DNA of 48,005 nt from Gryganskiella cystojenkinii (GCA_015852425.1 JAAAIG010000049.1:1-48005), one strand, 5' to 3'. Shown: positions 33,697 through 45,900, numbered from the stretch's first letter. Notes: generated by a model from the letters alone, not told the origin. Numbers and translations: made by a program.

Positions 33697-34624
33697 ATGT
33701 CGTCGTCGTCGTCATCATCAAAAAAAAAGGGCGCCTATGGCGTAGTCGTAAGTATACGAACTCACATTCTTTCTCTCTTTGTAACTCATGCACTCGTACT
33801 TCATTTGCTAAACACCTCATGCCCGTGCCCTCCCCCCCCCCCCCTCCCAATGACACTGAATCCTTTCATAATTTTCTAACCCTCTATCGTTCCTTGTTGT
33901 CGCAACCATATAGGAAAAAAACCAATCCGGAAGATGGGACATGGAAGAGATGGAACGTCGTGCCAAAGAACGTTCCGACCGTGAAAAGGAGCTCCGAGAG
34001 GAGGACGAACAACGCATGCTCGGCAAATCCGTAAAGAAGCGTTCTGCCAAGGCTGCGCCCACAGAGGAAGATATCGCGGCCGAGAAATCAGAAAGATTAA
34101 TTCTGGAATCCGCGATCGGAAAAACTCAGGTCGTTCAGGGCGGTCCCACTGGAAGAGCGCCTGGTTTTTACTGTAAAGTCTGTGATTGTGTGCTCAAAGA
34201 CTCGACCGCTTACATGGATCATAAGAACGGCAAGAAGCACCTTAAAAACTTGGGCGTCAACACCAAGGCTGTCCGAGAGGATGTCACAGATGTCATTGCA
34301 AAACTGGAGAGCATGAAACGGAAAGCCGAGACTCCAGCTAAGAGAGATCAACAGTATGATCTCGATGCGAGATTGGAAGAGGCCAAGCGACAAGAGGATC
34401 GGGAAAAGCAAGAGAAACGGGATCGCAAAAAACAAAAGAAGAACGAAAAGAGGGACGATGCAGACGATGGTGGCATGAACCCTGCCATGGCTGCGATGAT
34501 GGGGTAAGTATTCAAACGTTCTTTGTACTTAGGATCTCAAGTTTGATTTGAAGGATCTGAACTAACGGACGTATGTTCCTACGCACTCACTATTAGATTC
34601 TCTGGATTTGGTTCATCAAAATAA
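33697..34624 (+). CDS. SNU23: Snu23/ZMAT2, U4/U6.U5 tri-snRNP zinc-finger protein
   Basis: This is a spliceosomal protein of the pre-B/B complex, orthologous to yeast Snu23 and human ZMAT2, with 222 residues. The exons are 33697-33747, 33914-34503 and 34597-34624. The joins use GTAAGT donors, and the last 28-nt exon encodes the end of the conserved tail (MGFSGFGSSK). A Ser/Lys-rich start is followed by a charged helix (WDMEEMERRAKERSD), a central region and the matrin-type finger. The zinc ligands are C104, C107, H120 and H126. A long Lys/Glu/Arg-rich coiled stretch precedes the C-terminus. Length is close to ZMAT2 (199). It acts in the nucleus during spliceosome activation. The C-terminal match after splicing makes the model secure. 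It is convergent with PFF1, with a gap of 166 bp. Confidence 0.97.
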
Positions 34625-34634
34625 TGGGAGAGGC

Positions 34635-34640
34635 AATAAA
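34635..34640 (+). terminator. poly(A) signal for SNU23
   Basis: AATAAA, 10 nt after the SNU23 stop and within the 166-bp gap to the end of PFF1. It is the only such hexamer in the gap on this strand. Confidence 0.35.
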
Positions 34641-34790
34641 ACAACATTTTCAAGCATTTCCATGGATCAACACAAAAGGAACAATCATTGACAAGATGTC
34701 AACTGCAGCATGATAGTGTCAAATTGGCGTATTTGCCTGGATATATTTTTGCTCTCTGCGACATTAGTCGCTATCTGCAAAGACCTTATT

Positions 34791-37700
34791 TCACAGATTG
34801 ATCTTTTTCTGGACAGTGAGGAGTCCAGGACCCTTTCCACCACCAATCAGTGCATAATCGGGCAGATGATCCTTCATGTGCGTAAAGGCAGGAAGCTGGT
34901 CACGATCCCACTCATCATATAGGCATCCAAGGGTTCCCTCCAACGCAGGCGAATCTTGGGTCTCGACCTCGTACACGACTTCCAGATCCCATGGCTGATC
35001 ATACTCGCGCTTGAACGCTATCATTCCTCGGCGAACTGCAGGACTGAACGACTTGGAGCTAAAGCCTTGCTCGGGGTCCTTGAATCCTTCGAGTCTCAAG
35101 GACGCGATGGTCGAGTTCTCTGAAAAGGCCACGTTGCACATACGAGAGTCCTTGACGGTCCACCTCAAGTGCACGGTGCGGAGTAATATCTGGGCCTCGG
35201 TCTTGTGATACTCAGGCTTCGAGATGGTTGACTTGATGATATCTTTGCCTGACTTTTTGGACTCGACCACGATTGAGGGGACAGCGCCCTTGTAGACACA
35301 TTGAGTCAAGACATTGTTGCTAACAGGGTCGGGACCACACTCACGCTCCTTGGCCGCGGGGACAAAGTCCATGACAGCTTCGAGACCGTTCATCGTCTTG
35401 ACCGTTACAAACGAAGTGTCCTGATCAAGATCATAAATCTGACGCCAAGCGACCTTGTTGGGGGCCTCCTTGCCGTTATAGGGGAACACGATGCAGGCTG
35501 TAGCCAAGAGTGCGACAGTCAAGAACACGCTGACTTTACCCATTTTCTTATAGTTGGCTGACCGATGGATCGTAGGGATCAAGGGCATGACGCAGTTCAA
35601 AGCGCAGAGAGCAAACAGGGCCATAACTATGAAGAAAAAGAGTGCGATGTTGGTTGGTAAACATGAAAGACTTGTAATTTTTGGAGCATTAATAATTTAT
35701 AATAGCAGAGGGATCAACTTACTGGCAAATGGAGGCGTCCCATCGACAAGGGTTTGACTCATGGCGATCATGGAGGCAATGGCAACCTCCAGGACCATAC
35801 CGAGGGGCAAGAAGTTGACCCAAAGACGAGCCAGAGTCCATCCGGTGCCACGCCTCTTGGGATAAATGGAAAGATAGGCTGAGATCATGGACGTGAAGAC
35901 AAACCAACTGAAAAAATAAAACAGTCCAAGTTGCTGGTTGCGTCCCACGATCGTGGCGCCGATCAACATGGTCCACCAGAAGAGGACCATACCGACATTG
36001 GAAACCTGCTCAAAGTCAACGCGGATACGCTCGAGCGCGAGCTCAAGAGGTCCGAGGTCACCCTTGAGCCAGCTCTCAAATTGGACCCAGCCCCATTGTA
36101 CACAGATGATGGTCGTGCAGGACACAAAGGCAAAAAAGACAAAGCCCAGCCAGTGCTCACCATAGACCAACATAGGGTTGACCTTACTCAGGAAGAATGC
36201 GAAGCCGACTGAAGTGGCAGCAGCACCGACGAAACTGAGAAGCAGCGACACGTAGCTTCTCATGATCACGCCGAGTCCAAGGCCGTGTTTACGCGCCGAA
36301 AAGATCGCCCAGCCCATAAAGACGGGGACAATCAGAAGGAGGTTGTAGTTGAGGGTGAGGTAGGTGTTGAAAGAGTAGACCATCATGAATAATCCTGCAA
36401 AGTCGTAGTAGATGCTCGGCTCTTGACTGAGAATCTCCTTGGGTTTGACCAGATAGTCTGAATCCGCAATACTACGGACAGCCGCCAAGCCGGTTTGACC
36501 CATATGCTGCACGGATCCAGGAGAGGTGTGTTCAATATCATCGTGGAGTGAGTGGTAAAAGGCTCTGCGACTGTAGAAGGCGATATCGAGTCCTGGCATT
36601 CCATAGGCGGTGTAAACTGAGAAGTCGGTCGAACTATAAAAGACAAATAACAGTAGAGGCACTTTAGCATTTGGAATCATAGTAGTTCAAACCCCTGAAA
36701 ACGTAGTTGCAACCTCTACCTCTTGATGAGCCCGAGCTTGAAGATGTCGTTTCCAAAGACATTGGCGTGAGGCGAGTTTCCGATGTGACTATAGTGCTTG
36801 ACAAGAGCCTTGTTACTGGCACGGAAGAGCAAGGCACGACCGCCAGCGCCGGCACCCTCTACAAGAATAATAGGACAATACTGTAGTTAGTTACACGTAA
36901 AAGTAGGGGCCCCGATGCAGTCTGAACGAAGAATCAAATAAGCCAAGAGCGAATACCAAGGTTAACAAAGGCCTTGACATCTTTGGCCCAAGGGTGTTCC
37001 ATGAATGCAGAAGCGCCATACAATCCGACCTCCTCTCCGTTGTTGATGTTGAAGATGACATCGTGCTTGACAGGATGGTTAATGAGGTTACGAATCATCT
37101 CCAAACAGACCGATACACCAACTCCATCGTCGGTTGCTCCCTTTCCAATCAAAACAGAATCTAATGAACAAAAGAAAAGAGAAGGAAATAAACAAGATTT
37201 AGTGGGTCTGCTCAAGGTTTTCAACTTTAGGTTGCACACAACGCTTCGATCACATAAATTTATGCACCAAACAAAATGTCCTGTCCAGAAATGGACACGA
37301 ATACAACGGTCGGTTCTTTTTCTCCGCGTAGCATAATTCTGATGACCAAGAAAACGTCCTTTTTCTTTTGGTCGGATCAAAAGACTTCTGGGATCCAAAA
37401 GCTAAAAAGGAGCCAGCTCCTCGTCCTCTCAATCAATTCTTACCATAATGAGCATCGACAACGACGGCCTCGGAATGACCTCTGAGGTTGGACTCGGACT
37501 TGCCCTCTGTTCCCACGACCCGAACGAGGATGTTGGAGGATTCATAAAAATCAAGACGCGTCGCGTTACTCAAGTAGTTATTGACCGATGTCAACTTGAC
37601 ATCGTCGTTCGCCAAGACCACAGTTCGGTTCTTCAGTTCGGCCTCCTTTTGAAGATCTCGGACAGTCTGAGTAAGATAGTCATGGACACGCAAGTTTTCA

Positions 37701-38044
37701 CGCGAGTTGAGTGGATGAGGCTTTTGTGCAATCTGTTCCAGATGTTGCCAAGCCCACTGAGCTGAAAAATCGTTCGGTTGGGTGGCCTCGGTCACGGATT
37801 TGGCCTTGGGGAGCGAGAGTCGTTTGTAACTGACGATGGCACCGATGACGATGTATGAGACGGTCATGAGCAAGAAGACACCGGTCATACGACGCCAGGA
37901 TCCTTTATTGACGAGTGCCCGAGTCTTTGTAGGGTTGTCGTTGAAACGGTTGTTTTCATCGTCGCGGTTTTGGAGCAGAGGCGACTCTTCGGAAAAGTTT
38001 TCGTCCTCGAACCGCCGGTTGTGGTTGTCGTTAGGTTGAGCCAT
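34791..38044 (-). CDS. PFF1: vacuolar membrane protease Pff1 (M28 family)
   Basis: This is a multi-pass vacuolar metallopeptidase of family M28, related to yeast Pff1, with 896 residues. The exons are 38044-37444, 37160-36957, 36858-36720, 36633-35723 and 35626-34791; all joins keep frame. The first ATG is 38044; the frame upstream has no other ATG. A short cytosolic tail precedes a membrane segment at about 56-77. The zinc centre is visible: H199 and D201 in AHYDS, D211 in GATDDG, E243-E244 in NGEEVG, E269 in NLEG and H342 in FYHS. The second exon junction falls inside the AHYDS zinc-ligand motif. Several transmembrane helices follow the peptidase domain, then a lumenal C-terminal domain. 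Yeast Pff1 is 976 residues, so this one is slightly short. It is divergent from VPS26 and convergent with SNU23. Confidence 0.96.
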
Positions 38045-38712
38045 GTCCTTGGTCTTGCTCGTCTTTCTCTTGTGCAAGGCAGACTGTGTTCAAGGAGGTG
38101 GTAATGTCAGAAGAGATGTTAATGAAAGAATCACGAACAGATGTGAGAAAAAAAAATTTGTAGATGAGCAAAGCAGAGGCAAACAATAAAAGAAAAAAAT
38201 ACAACAAAAAAAGGCTGAGCCGTGGCTGTTTGTTACCATGCAAATTCAAATTGTCGCTGGCAAGCGAGAAGGATGAATGGGAAAGTTGTTGTAGAGTAGA
38301 AAAGAGAAACAGAGGAAGAAACGGGACCTCTTTTCTCTCTCCTTGGTCAGATAGAATGGCAAACATAGATAAGAGAGACGCCTGTTTCTATCGCGTGCGG
38401 TGGGTTTGTTTCTCAACTCGGCTGAGAAAAAGCTCCTTTTGTTTCATTGGGCCAGCCTCTGCATTGGGCACATAGTCACGTGTGTATGGTAGAAGTTCAG
38501 TCAGCTTCCAGTGCAGCAAATGCGATTGCTGGAAGAGGGCTTCCCGCACTCTGTTCCCCTTCAGCCTTTCACATTTCGGTCGGTCGACTCTGAATGTCCT
38601 AACACACCCATTGCTCCATCGTCTTTCTCTTCATCTCTTTTAATTCTTCACATTATCACATTAATTTACTCTCATCCGCCCGTCTTTTAAGCACAGCACA
38701 TACATCCTCATC
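38045..38712. promoter_or_regulatory. divergent promoter of PFF1 and VPS26
   Basis: This 668-bp region lies between two start codons pointing outward. It holds a GTCACGTG E-box at 38475-38482 and two inverted CCAAT boxes (ATTGG) at 38446-38450 and 38463-38467, all within 37 bp near the middle. A T/C-rich leader precedes VPS26. Both genes act in the endosome-vacuole system, so shared control through this cluster is plausible. Confidence 0.6.
38475..38482. promoter_or_regulatory. TCACGTG E-box (CLEAR-like)
   Basis: The site reads GTCACGTG followed by TG. The core CACGTG is a bHLH site used in fungi by Pho4- and Cbf1-type factors. Eight of ten positions match the animal lysosomal CLEAR element (GTCACGTGAC). 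It is 430 bp from the PFF1 ATG and 231 bp from the VPS26 ATG. Binding is not shown. Confidence 0.45.
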
Positions 38713-40326
38713 ATGGTTATGGCAGTAAGACTAGCTCCCTTTCATTTGCTTCACATGAAATCGATTGGCTCAAAAAGTCTTGGCGACTCACTTCACCCAC
38801 TTCCTGTCTCTCTCTCTACTTTATGGCATTCTTAGAGTCTCTTTGGCCTGTCGGCCCCAATCGACATTGACATCCGCTTCAACGGTCAGGAACAGCGCAA
38901 GCAAATCGAGGCCAAAGTTGACAAGGATAGACGTGAACAATTCCCATTGTACTTTGATGGAGAGACCGTTGCAGGAAAGGTATGTTTGTACTCCAACGTG
39001 CCAAGCAAAGAAAGGCGATCGTGGAAAGAAATCAACCGGAGACTAACAATCAACCTTCTTTTCCAAATTATCTAGATTAATATCAGAGTCAGGGATGGAA
39101 AGAAGGTCGAACACAATGGAATTAAAGTCGAGTTTGTCGGGAGCATAGGTGCGTTGGAAAGGGACAAAAAAACGTGGAAAAAGAACTGAGTTTCTTTGAG
39201 TCAACGGCTGTATACTCGTCGGAACGTCATTATCCGAGAAATCCAGAAAAATACTTTTGTACTGACTTCGCCCATCCATCGCTTTCTCTTTTTTCAACTT
39301 CATTTAGAGCTCTTTTATGACCGAGGAAACCATTACGAGTTCAGGACGATCCAGCAGGAATTGGCTGTACCAGGAGAGCTTCGCAACAATACCAACTTCG
39401 ACTTTGAGTTTAAGAACATTGAGAAGCAATACGAGAGTTATCATGGAATCAACGTCAAGTTGAGGTAAAAACAGCCGCCCCGATATGCTTGCGGGCAAGG
39501 TTGACCGCCTGCTTGAATGATTGACAAACTCGTGAATGCTAATAGAGCACGTTGTTTTCTCAACCTTACTTCCGAATAGATACTTTGTAAGAGTTACCAT
39601 TCTCCGTCGATTGGCAGATGTTGTCAAGGAGCAGGACATCTGGGTTCATTCGTATGTCATGCCCCCAGATGGTAACAACTCGATCAAGATGGAGGTCGGA
39701 ATCGAGGACTGTCTTCACATTGAATTTGAATACAACAAGTCCAGGTAACAAATTATTAAGACTCTGGTTTTTCTGGATCACCGAACTATCCTTTCCAAGG
39801 ACAACCATTTGACACACCTTTTCAACACCAACGAATACAGATACCACTTGAAAGATGTCATCGTAGGCAAAATTTATTTCCTTTTGGTGCGCATCAAGAT
39901 CAAGCATATGGAGTTGTCGATTATCCGTCGCGAGACCACTGGAGCGCCACCCAACCAATACAATGAGAGCGAGACCATCACCAAATTCGAAATCATGGAT
40001 GGCGCACCTGTTCGCGGGGAAACGATCCCTATTCGACTCTTCCTCGGTGGATTCGAGCTTACCCCTACATTCCGCGATGGTAAGCATTTGCTCTTACAAT
40101 GAGACAAGGCTGTTGGTGGCAGGATTCACCGTATTGACCTTACAGTTTCTTGTTCTCTGTGCCCACCCTTTTAGTCAATATGAAGTTCTCTGCCCGTTAC
40201 TACCTCAACTTGGTGTTGGTCGATGAGGAAAACAGACGTTACTTCAAGCAGCAGGAGATTACGATTTTCCGTCGTCAAGTAGATGATCAGGTCGTGGAGG
40301 GACATGCTCAGATTCAGGCCGTCTAG
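38713..40326 (+). CDS. VPS26: retromer subunit Vps26
   Basis: This arrestin-fold retromer subunit joins Vps35 and Vps29 in the cargo-selective core that returns receptors from endosome to Golgi. There are seven exons: 38713-38724, 38836-38979, 39076-39148, 39308-39464, 39580-39744, 39841-40079 and 40175-40326. They give 313 residues, within the family range of 300-380. Exon 1 encodes only four residues (MVMA); an internal ATG could give MA. The family start SLFG, the LELFY-like strand after exon 3, the YHLKDVIVGKI segment and the IPIRLFL and NLVLVDEE-RRYFKQQEI segments are all present. All six joins keep frame with GTAAGN, GTATGT, GTGCGT, GTAAAA or GTAACA donors. It is divergent from PFF1. 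Nothing is missing from the core; the variable C-terminal tail is short. Confidence 0.97.
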
Positions 40327-41075
40327 AGGGCACGGGAGCAGGTTTCGACTTTGTTCTGTTCACCAAACACCTTTTTTTTTCTTTCTTTCATCTCTGTACG
40401 CATGCATATCCTTCACTTTTGTTGTATTGTCGTTTTTTTTTTGCATAAGGAAGAAAAACCAACGAGCTTAAAATAAACATAAAAAGAAATATTGACGGCT
40501 CCCTTCTAAGTGTCATAGAATGCACGATCCACAACTTTCACTACTGCTGATCCGACTTTGTTGCGTAAACCAACCCAAGGTTTATTACACTATGGTGCTA
40601 ATTCACCCTTATTCGTGTGCAACCCACGCATTTTTTTTGGAGGTGCTTACACAACCGCTGCTCGTCCTATTCATCCAACCAAATCCACTATGAGATCTGC
40701 AGTGGAAGGAAGAACAGGACGAGATTTTCTTTTCTTTATTTTTCCTTCTTGTGCGACTGCAGTCTCAAAGTGAGAATGATTTGGGTAATTTGGATGTTTT
40801 AGTGCTTTGGATGCTTTTGATTTTGGGTGGCAAGAGAGAAATGCAACACAGGGAAGACAACTACTGGGATACATTTTTCTTCAAAGTACGAAGGTATTGT
40901 GCACTGAATTTGTAACCGAAAAATAATCGTCCAAAAGCACTGTTGCTACTGAACCTGATCACCCGCCTTTGGCACTCTGCCTTCACGAACTGCTACCGCT
41001 ATCTTCATCATTAGATTCACCGTTGCCTTCACTCCCGCGACATCACCATATTTTTCATCCCATTCTCACATACCT
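40327..41075. other. VPS26 3' flank, no gene
   Basis: About 0.75 kb holding the VPS26 3' UTR and A/T-rich spacer. Frames are short and Phe/Ser-rich. No gene is supported. Confidence 0.5.
40472..40477 (+). terminator. poly(A) signal for VPS26
   Basis: AATAAA, 145 nt after the VPS26 stop codon, in an A-rich stretch. Spacing is normal for a fungal 3' UTR. Confidence 0.45.
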
Positions 41076-42310
41076 TCACTCAAGCCCACGGCCTATGACG
41101 CTGGTGTCAAGCATTGCTCGTGCATAGTGCTCGTGAGTGTCCCAAGCTGCATAGAAGTCCTGTTCTGTTAGACCGCGCCTCTTTAGCTCTAGCGTGCTTA
41201 ACGCATGATTCTGTGCCACGCTGACCGGTGAGGTGGCCGCAGCATGAAATGCTTTCAGGTTGGAGTCACGGTATGCCCGAATCAGCAATCGTGTGACCAT
41301 TCTGTTAGAACTAGGTGGTGAAGAATTCTGTTGCCAACGATTAACTCTGGCCTCCTTTTGATCCAGCGCGGTTATTGGATTGATCTGTGCCCCCCTTTCA
41401 TCAATGCATGCCTTGCTAATCTTAAGCGAGTCAAAATATATCTGTTGAGCGCGTCTAACCGTTTTACTCCCTTCGCTTTTGCGTCTTCACTTTCTGGACG
41501 ATACCATCTTCTCGCGCCCTCTATAAATCGATGACAAGGGTCGCCTCCGAAACAGGTTATTAGTTCGTTCGATAGCAACAAAACAGTCCGTTTAAAGGCG
41601 ATGGATATAAACAGAAAATATCGCTGGGCGAAGCGAAATGCCTTCTCATTCAAAAGAAAAGTGAGAGAGGATCAGAGATGACCTGCTCACGGACGAGGCT
41701 GAGCATCACCGACCACCTTTATTTTATAGCTGAACAGACTGTATGCAGGCCACATTGAAGGTCATCTCTTTGCCGTTACCAAACCGGGACCGCTTGCCCC
41801 CTGTGAGCTGAGTCAGTCTTGGTAAGAGCGTGGCGGGAAAAAAGAAGAAAATCAGGGATCGGGATGAATCGTAATGCCAAATAAAGAAAAAGTTGGGCAC
41901 AAGCCATAAAGACTTGCAATTGAGATTGAATCTGGTTTTTGTCATTTTCCCTCTGTTTTCTGATCACTGCTCGTTTGACATGCATACCGCAAGTGGGTTT
42001 TGTTTAGAGAGTTGCTGTCATCGGCACATCACCCTCCAGGCTGTGGGCTAACAAGAGCATTTGTGGACAATCATCTTGCTCCCAGAATATTATTTTTGTA
42101 AAGATGATCAAGAGTCACCTCATCCACAATGGCGAGAGTGGTGCGAAGGTGGTCTGTGTCCTCAGCCTTGGGATGCAGTAGGCTCTCATTGCACAAAGCC
42201 TTGATCAAAGGGATGAGGTGGGGTTTTTTTTTCGTTGGCCGCTTTCGGTGAGAACCGGTATTGAGGATATCAATATTGAGGACATCCGAAGAAGCCCAAG
42301 AATGGAAGAA
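41076..42310 (-). other. unresolved gene-like region (split gene or pseudogene)
   Basis: Several protein-like stretches lie in order on the minus strand, in different frames. The best is a stop-free frame from 41486 to a TGA at 41076 (136 codons, no ATG in its first half). It ends in a mixed, non-repetitive sequence with a WDTHEHYARAM stretch. Upstream are an open stretch down from about 42310 to 42071 (containing LIPLIKALCNESLLHP), one at 42114-42004 (containing DDCPQMLLLAHSLEGD), one at 42001-41776 and one ending at 41724. I could not join them with convincing donors and acceptors. A TATAAAA lies near 41723-41729 on this strand. Either this is a real gene with exons I cannot place, or a decayed copy. 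I recognise no family. Confidence 0.35.
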
Positions 42311-42967
42311 CAGGAGCGAGGGAGTAGGTAAAGAACAGACGTTTATCAGATACCCCAAGATAACCCAAGAAGCCAGTACAGTAATCGGAAATCTAAGGAT
42401 TGGATCCAGCGGACTCGAAAAGGAAGACGGAAATACACAGGGACAATTTTTTTTGCTCCTTCACACTTTTGTCTCTTTCTCAGCCCCGTCCCTCTGACCA
42501 GACAAGACCACGGATTCACTCGTTCCATCCCGCACGTTTATATTCTTTTCATTCACTTCTCTTTCTCGACTAAACAGACATTTCAATAAACAAAAAGGAA
42601 TCAGCGCCGAACGGCTCTCTCACTCTCTTCTCATGCTTTCATTCAATCTCTTAAGCGCTTGAACCTCGCTTAGCCCACTCTCCATTCACTCGTCATTTAA
42701 ACTTTTCCTCCTTCCTCGGCCTCTTCTGTCCACAGTCTCTCATTCCTCTCTCCTCTCCTCGACTCGGCACCTCCCCCCCCCCCCCTGGACCTGGACAACG
42801 TTTAAAACTGTGCACTCCCCCACCCTAAACACCGTCTTCACTTGCGCCGAAGCCGCTGCGCTCAACAACACACTCTTGTTCCCTCATCAAAACCTTGTTT
42901 ATCGCGTACAACTCCCTTTCCACGAGCCTTTGTTTACCCGAGGCGATAAGTCCTAGTATCCCCAGCA
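42311..42967. promoter_or_regulatory. promoter and leader of the Zn2Cys6 factor
   Basis: About 0.65 kb. From 42480 onward the plus strand is strongly C/T-rich, including a C13 run at 42773-42785, as in other leaders in this window. The start codon of the zinc-cluster gene follows at 42968. No separate gene is seen. Confidence 0.5.
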
Positions 42968-45900
42968 ATGCAGTCGTTTGGAGATCTCACTCCCAATAGC
43001 GTCAGCAGCATCAACAACAACAATAACCATTCGATTGACCCAACGACAGAGGAGCCCAAGGAGCGCCAACGGGTAACCAAAGGTAAAACAGCAGCTTGAT
43101 GTTGGAACGGCAAGAACGAGGTGCCTCCTACGCTTTGTCCTGTCTACTGCGCCCACTGACACTTGTTGTTCAATCTGTCTTTCTCACCATGTTTCAGCCT
43201 GCGACAACTGTAGAAAGTAAGTTGATGAACAAAAAGCCTATGTCAGTTGCGACCAAAATTTGGGAACCAGGGCGAAGAGGCTTGTTTTAACATTATTCAT
43301 CAAACGGCGTGTGCATGTGCGGTCCCATGCCTTGGTACCTTTTTCATGGCCCCGGTATTTCAACTTGAAAAAAACTGACTGTTAATCGTTTCGGCCATCA
43401 TGGACATTTTTCACTCGTAGGAAAAAGATCAAGTGTGGTAAGAACAGGCGTTGTTTTTGTTGCGATTGCGCGATCTGAGTGCAACTGCTGCTCCGCTAGG
43501 CGTTTTTCTCCTCGTCCTCTCTCAAAGTCCTTCGTGCCCGATTGACAGCACCACACGCTCTGACAGTCTTCACTTTCTTTTTATCCGAATAAACAGAAGC
43601 CAAAGGTGATGTTTGCACAAGCTGCGGACTGCTCCAAATTCCTTGTCTCTACCAGGATCCGACCAAGAAAAGAGGGCCTCCCAAAGGGGCAGGACGTAAG
43701 GAGTTTTTTTTCATCGAATGACCCTACCCATCAACAACAACCCTGTCGCTCTGTCTTGTTTGAGTGTTTCTCAAGTTTTTTTTTGTCACTTCTCTCTGTC
43801 AAACAGGATACATCAACGCAATCGAAGACAGACTGCATCGCATGGAGGCGATTGTTGGTGGGCTCGTTCGTGACGATGATCTGCCGACGTTCCTGCCAGG
43901 CGAGCCTTTTCAAGCTCCAGGGTCCAGAAATGACAGGCAATGTTATCACCAAGATCAGGTGGACGTCGATTCTCAATACACCTTTCATCCTCGACAACAG
44001 CAGTATACGCAACAAGCAGAACCCGAGTTTCAACAACAGCAACAGACCTTACAGGACCAGCGAGTCTCTTTGTCACAACTGCCGAACGATTACAACCACA
44101 TTATGCCACAGCAACAGCAACATCAACCACTCTTATTTCAAACGCAGCAGCATCAAAATTCATTGCGGGCACAGAATCAAGCTCAACAACAGCTTCTCTA
44201 CCAACAGCAGCTGCGACGGTCGATCCCACGACATTCGTTCTTGATCGAAGCGAGTCAGAGTCCAGACACGATGCACGACGTCCGACAGTCTTTTGACTCT
44301 TCTAAGAGCAGCCCTATGCTACGCGATCTGATGATGCACGACAGCACATATCAGTCTCTCAATTCTCCCTCACCCGTCATGGGATCTGATCATTCAGTGG
44401 CAAGCCATTCTGAGGGTTCGTCAAGCGGATTCAACCTCCCAAGATTGGGTGCTACGACACCACCTCAAGATATTGTTGATGACCTTGAAGAGGAGCTGGG
44501 ACGGCTCGAGCTCGACCACACAGGACATGAGAGATATATCGGCAAGTCGTCACCGCTTTACTACAGTCAAAAATATCATGGCACCATCGCGACTCTAGAG
44601 CGTGAGCAGGAGCGACCTGAAGCGCAGCGATTTGTCAAGAACCTTGATCTGCCACCGCCTGAGGTCATGACTCAACTTCTCAATCTGCATTTTACGCATG
44701 TTCATCCTTTCGCTCCGGTCTTGGTCTGGTCAAAGTTTCTGAGACGGCTAAAGAACCGGGATTACACGCCGTCATTTTTGTTCTTGCTCAACAGCATTTT
44801 TGCACTCTCTGCTCGGTATACTGAGGATATTTCGTTCAGGTCTGATACGAGTCGAAGTGAAACTGTCGGTATGGCTTTTGCGGAGAAAGCTAAAGAAATC
44901 TTGGACACACTCTACCTCTCGCCAGACATACATTGTGTCGGTGGGCTTATCTTACTTGCGTTTCAGCAAATGGGATCTGGAGGCGGATACCGCGCATGGA
45001 TGTACGTTGGCATCGCAGTTAGGATGGCACAGCATTTGGGTCTGAACCGCAACTGTATGGAGCTTAACAAAAATATGCCGGCTTTGGACCGCGAGGAGCG
45101 TGATCGAGTCTGGTGGACGTGCTTTATGGGTGATCGTTTCCTCGCTGCATCTTTCGGTCGTCCACAGGTATGCGATTTCTATGAAGACCACCTAAATAAG
45201 CTTTAATCTTATCTGTGACTGACCAACACCATATGTCTGATGCCTGAACGTCGATAGGCCATTAGTGACTATGATGTGGATGCGACGTATCCACAGGGCA
45301 TTGATGACGATCACGCCCCACAGGAGACTACGTTGGAAGGCTCTAGGACAAGGCTCAGAGGCCCAGCACCCCATTCGGAAAGGAACTTTGCCTATCTAGC
45401 ATCACTGATGAGGATCCAAGGTCGAGTTATGGTCAGCCTTTACAGCCCACTCTCTAAGGCATCATCCATGTCGACCACCTCCATGACCAATCCTGCACCA
45501 TTAGAGCAATTGGACATGGAGCTAACAGAATGGCTGTTGACTCTACCATCTCATCTCCAGTTCCGATCAGTGCAACAAGAACCGGGGACGTTCGTTTGCA
45601 CCTTGCATCTGACGTTTTATTCGATCCTCATTTTGCTCCATCGACCATACATTCACCAGACCGTACCTGACTCGCGGAACGGTCCCTCTATTTCTCTCAA
45701 TATTTGTACATCGGCCGCCAACAATGCGATCGAGATTGCCAGTAACATGATGCAAAGTGTCGACTATCGTGGCGTGCCTCGTCTCCGAGGTCTCCTTCAC
45801 AACTCGGTCTTTATCCTGTCTACGGCAGGCATTGTCCATATCACTAATTGCACGAGCACCGATACCGCCTTGGCTGCCTCAGCAAAACTGAAAACAATCG

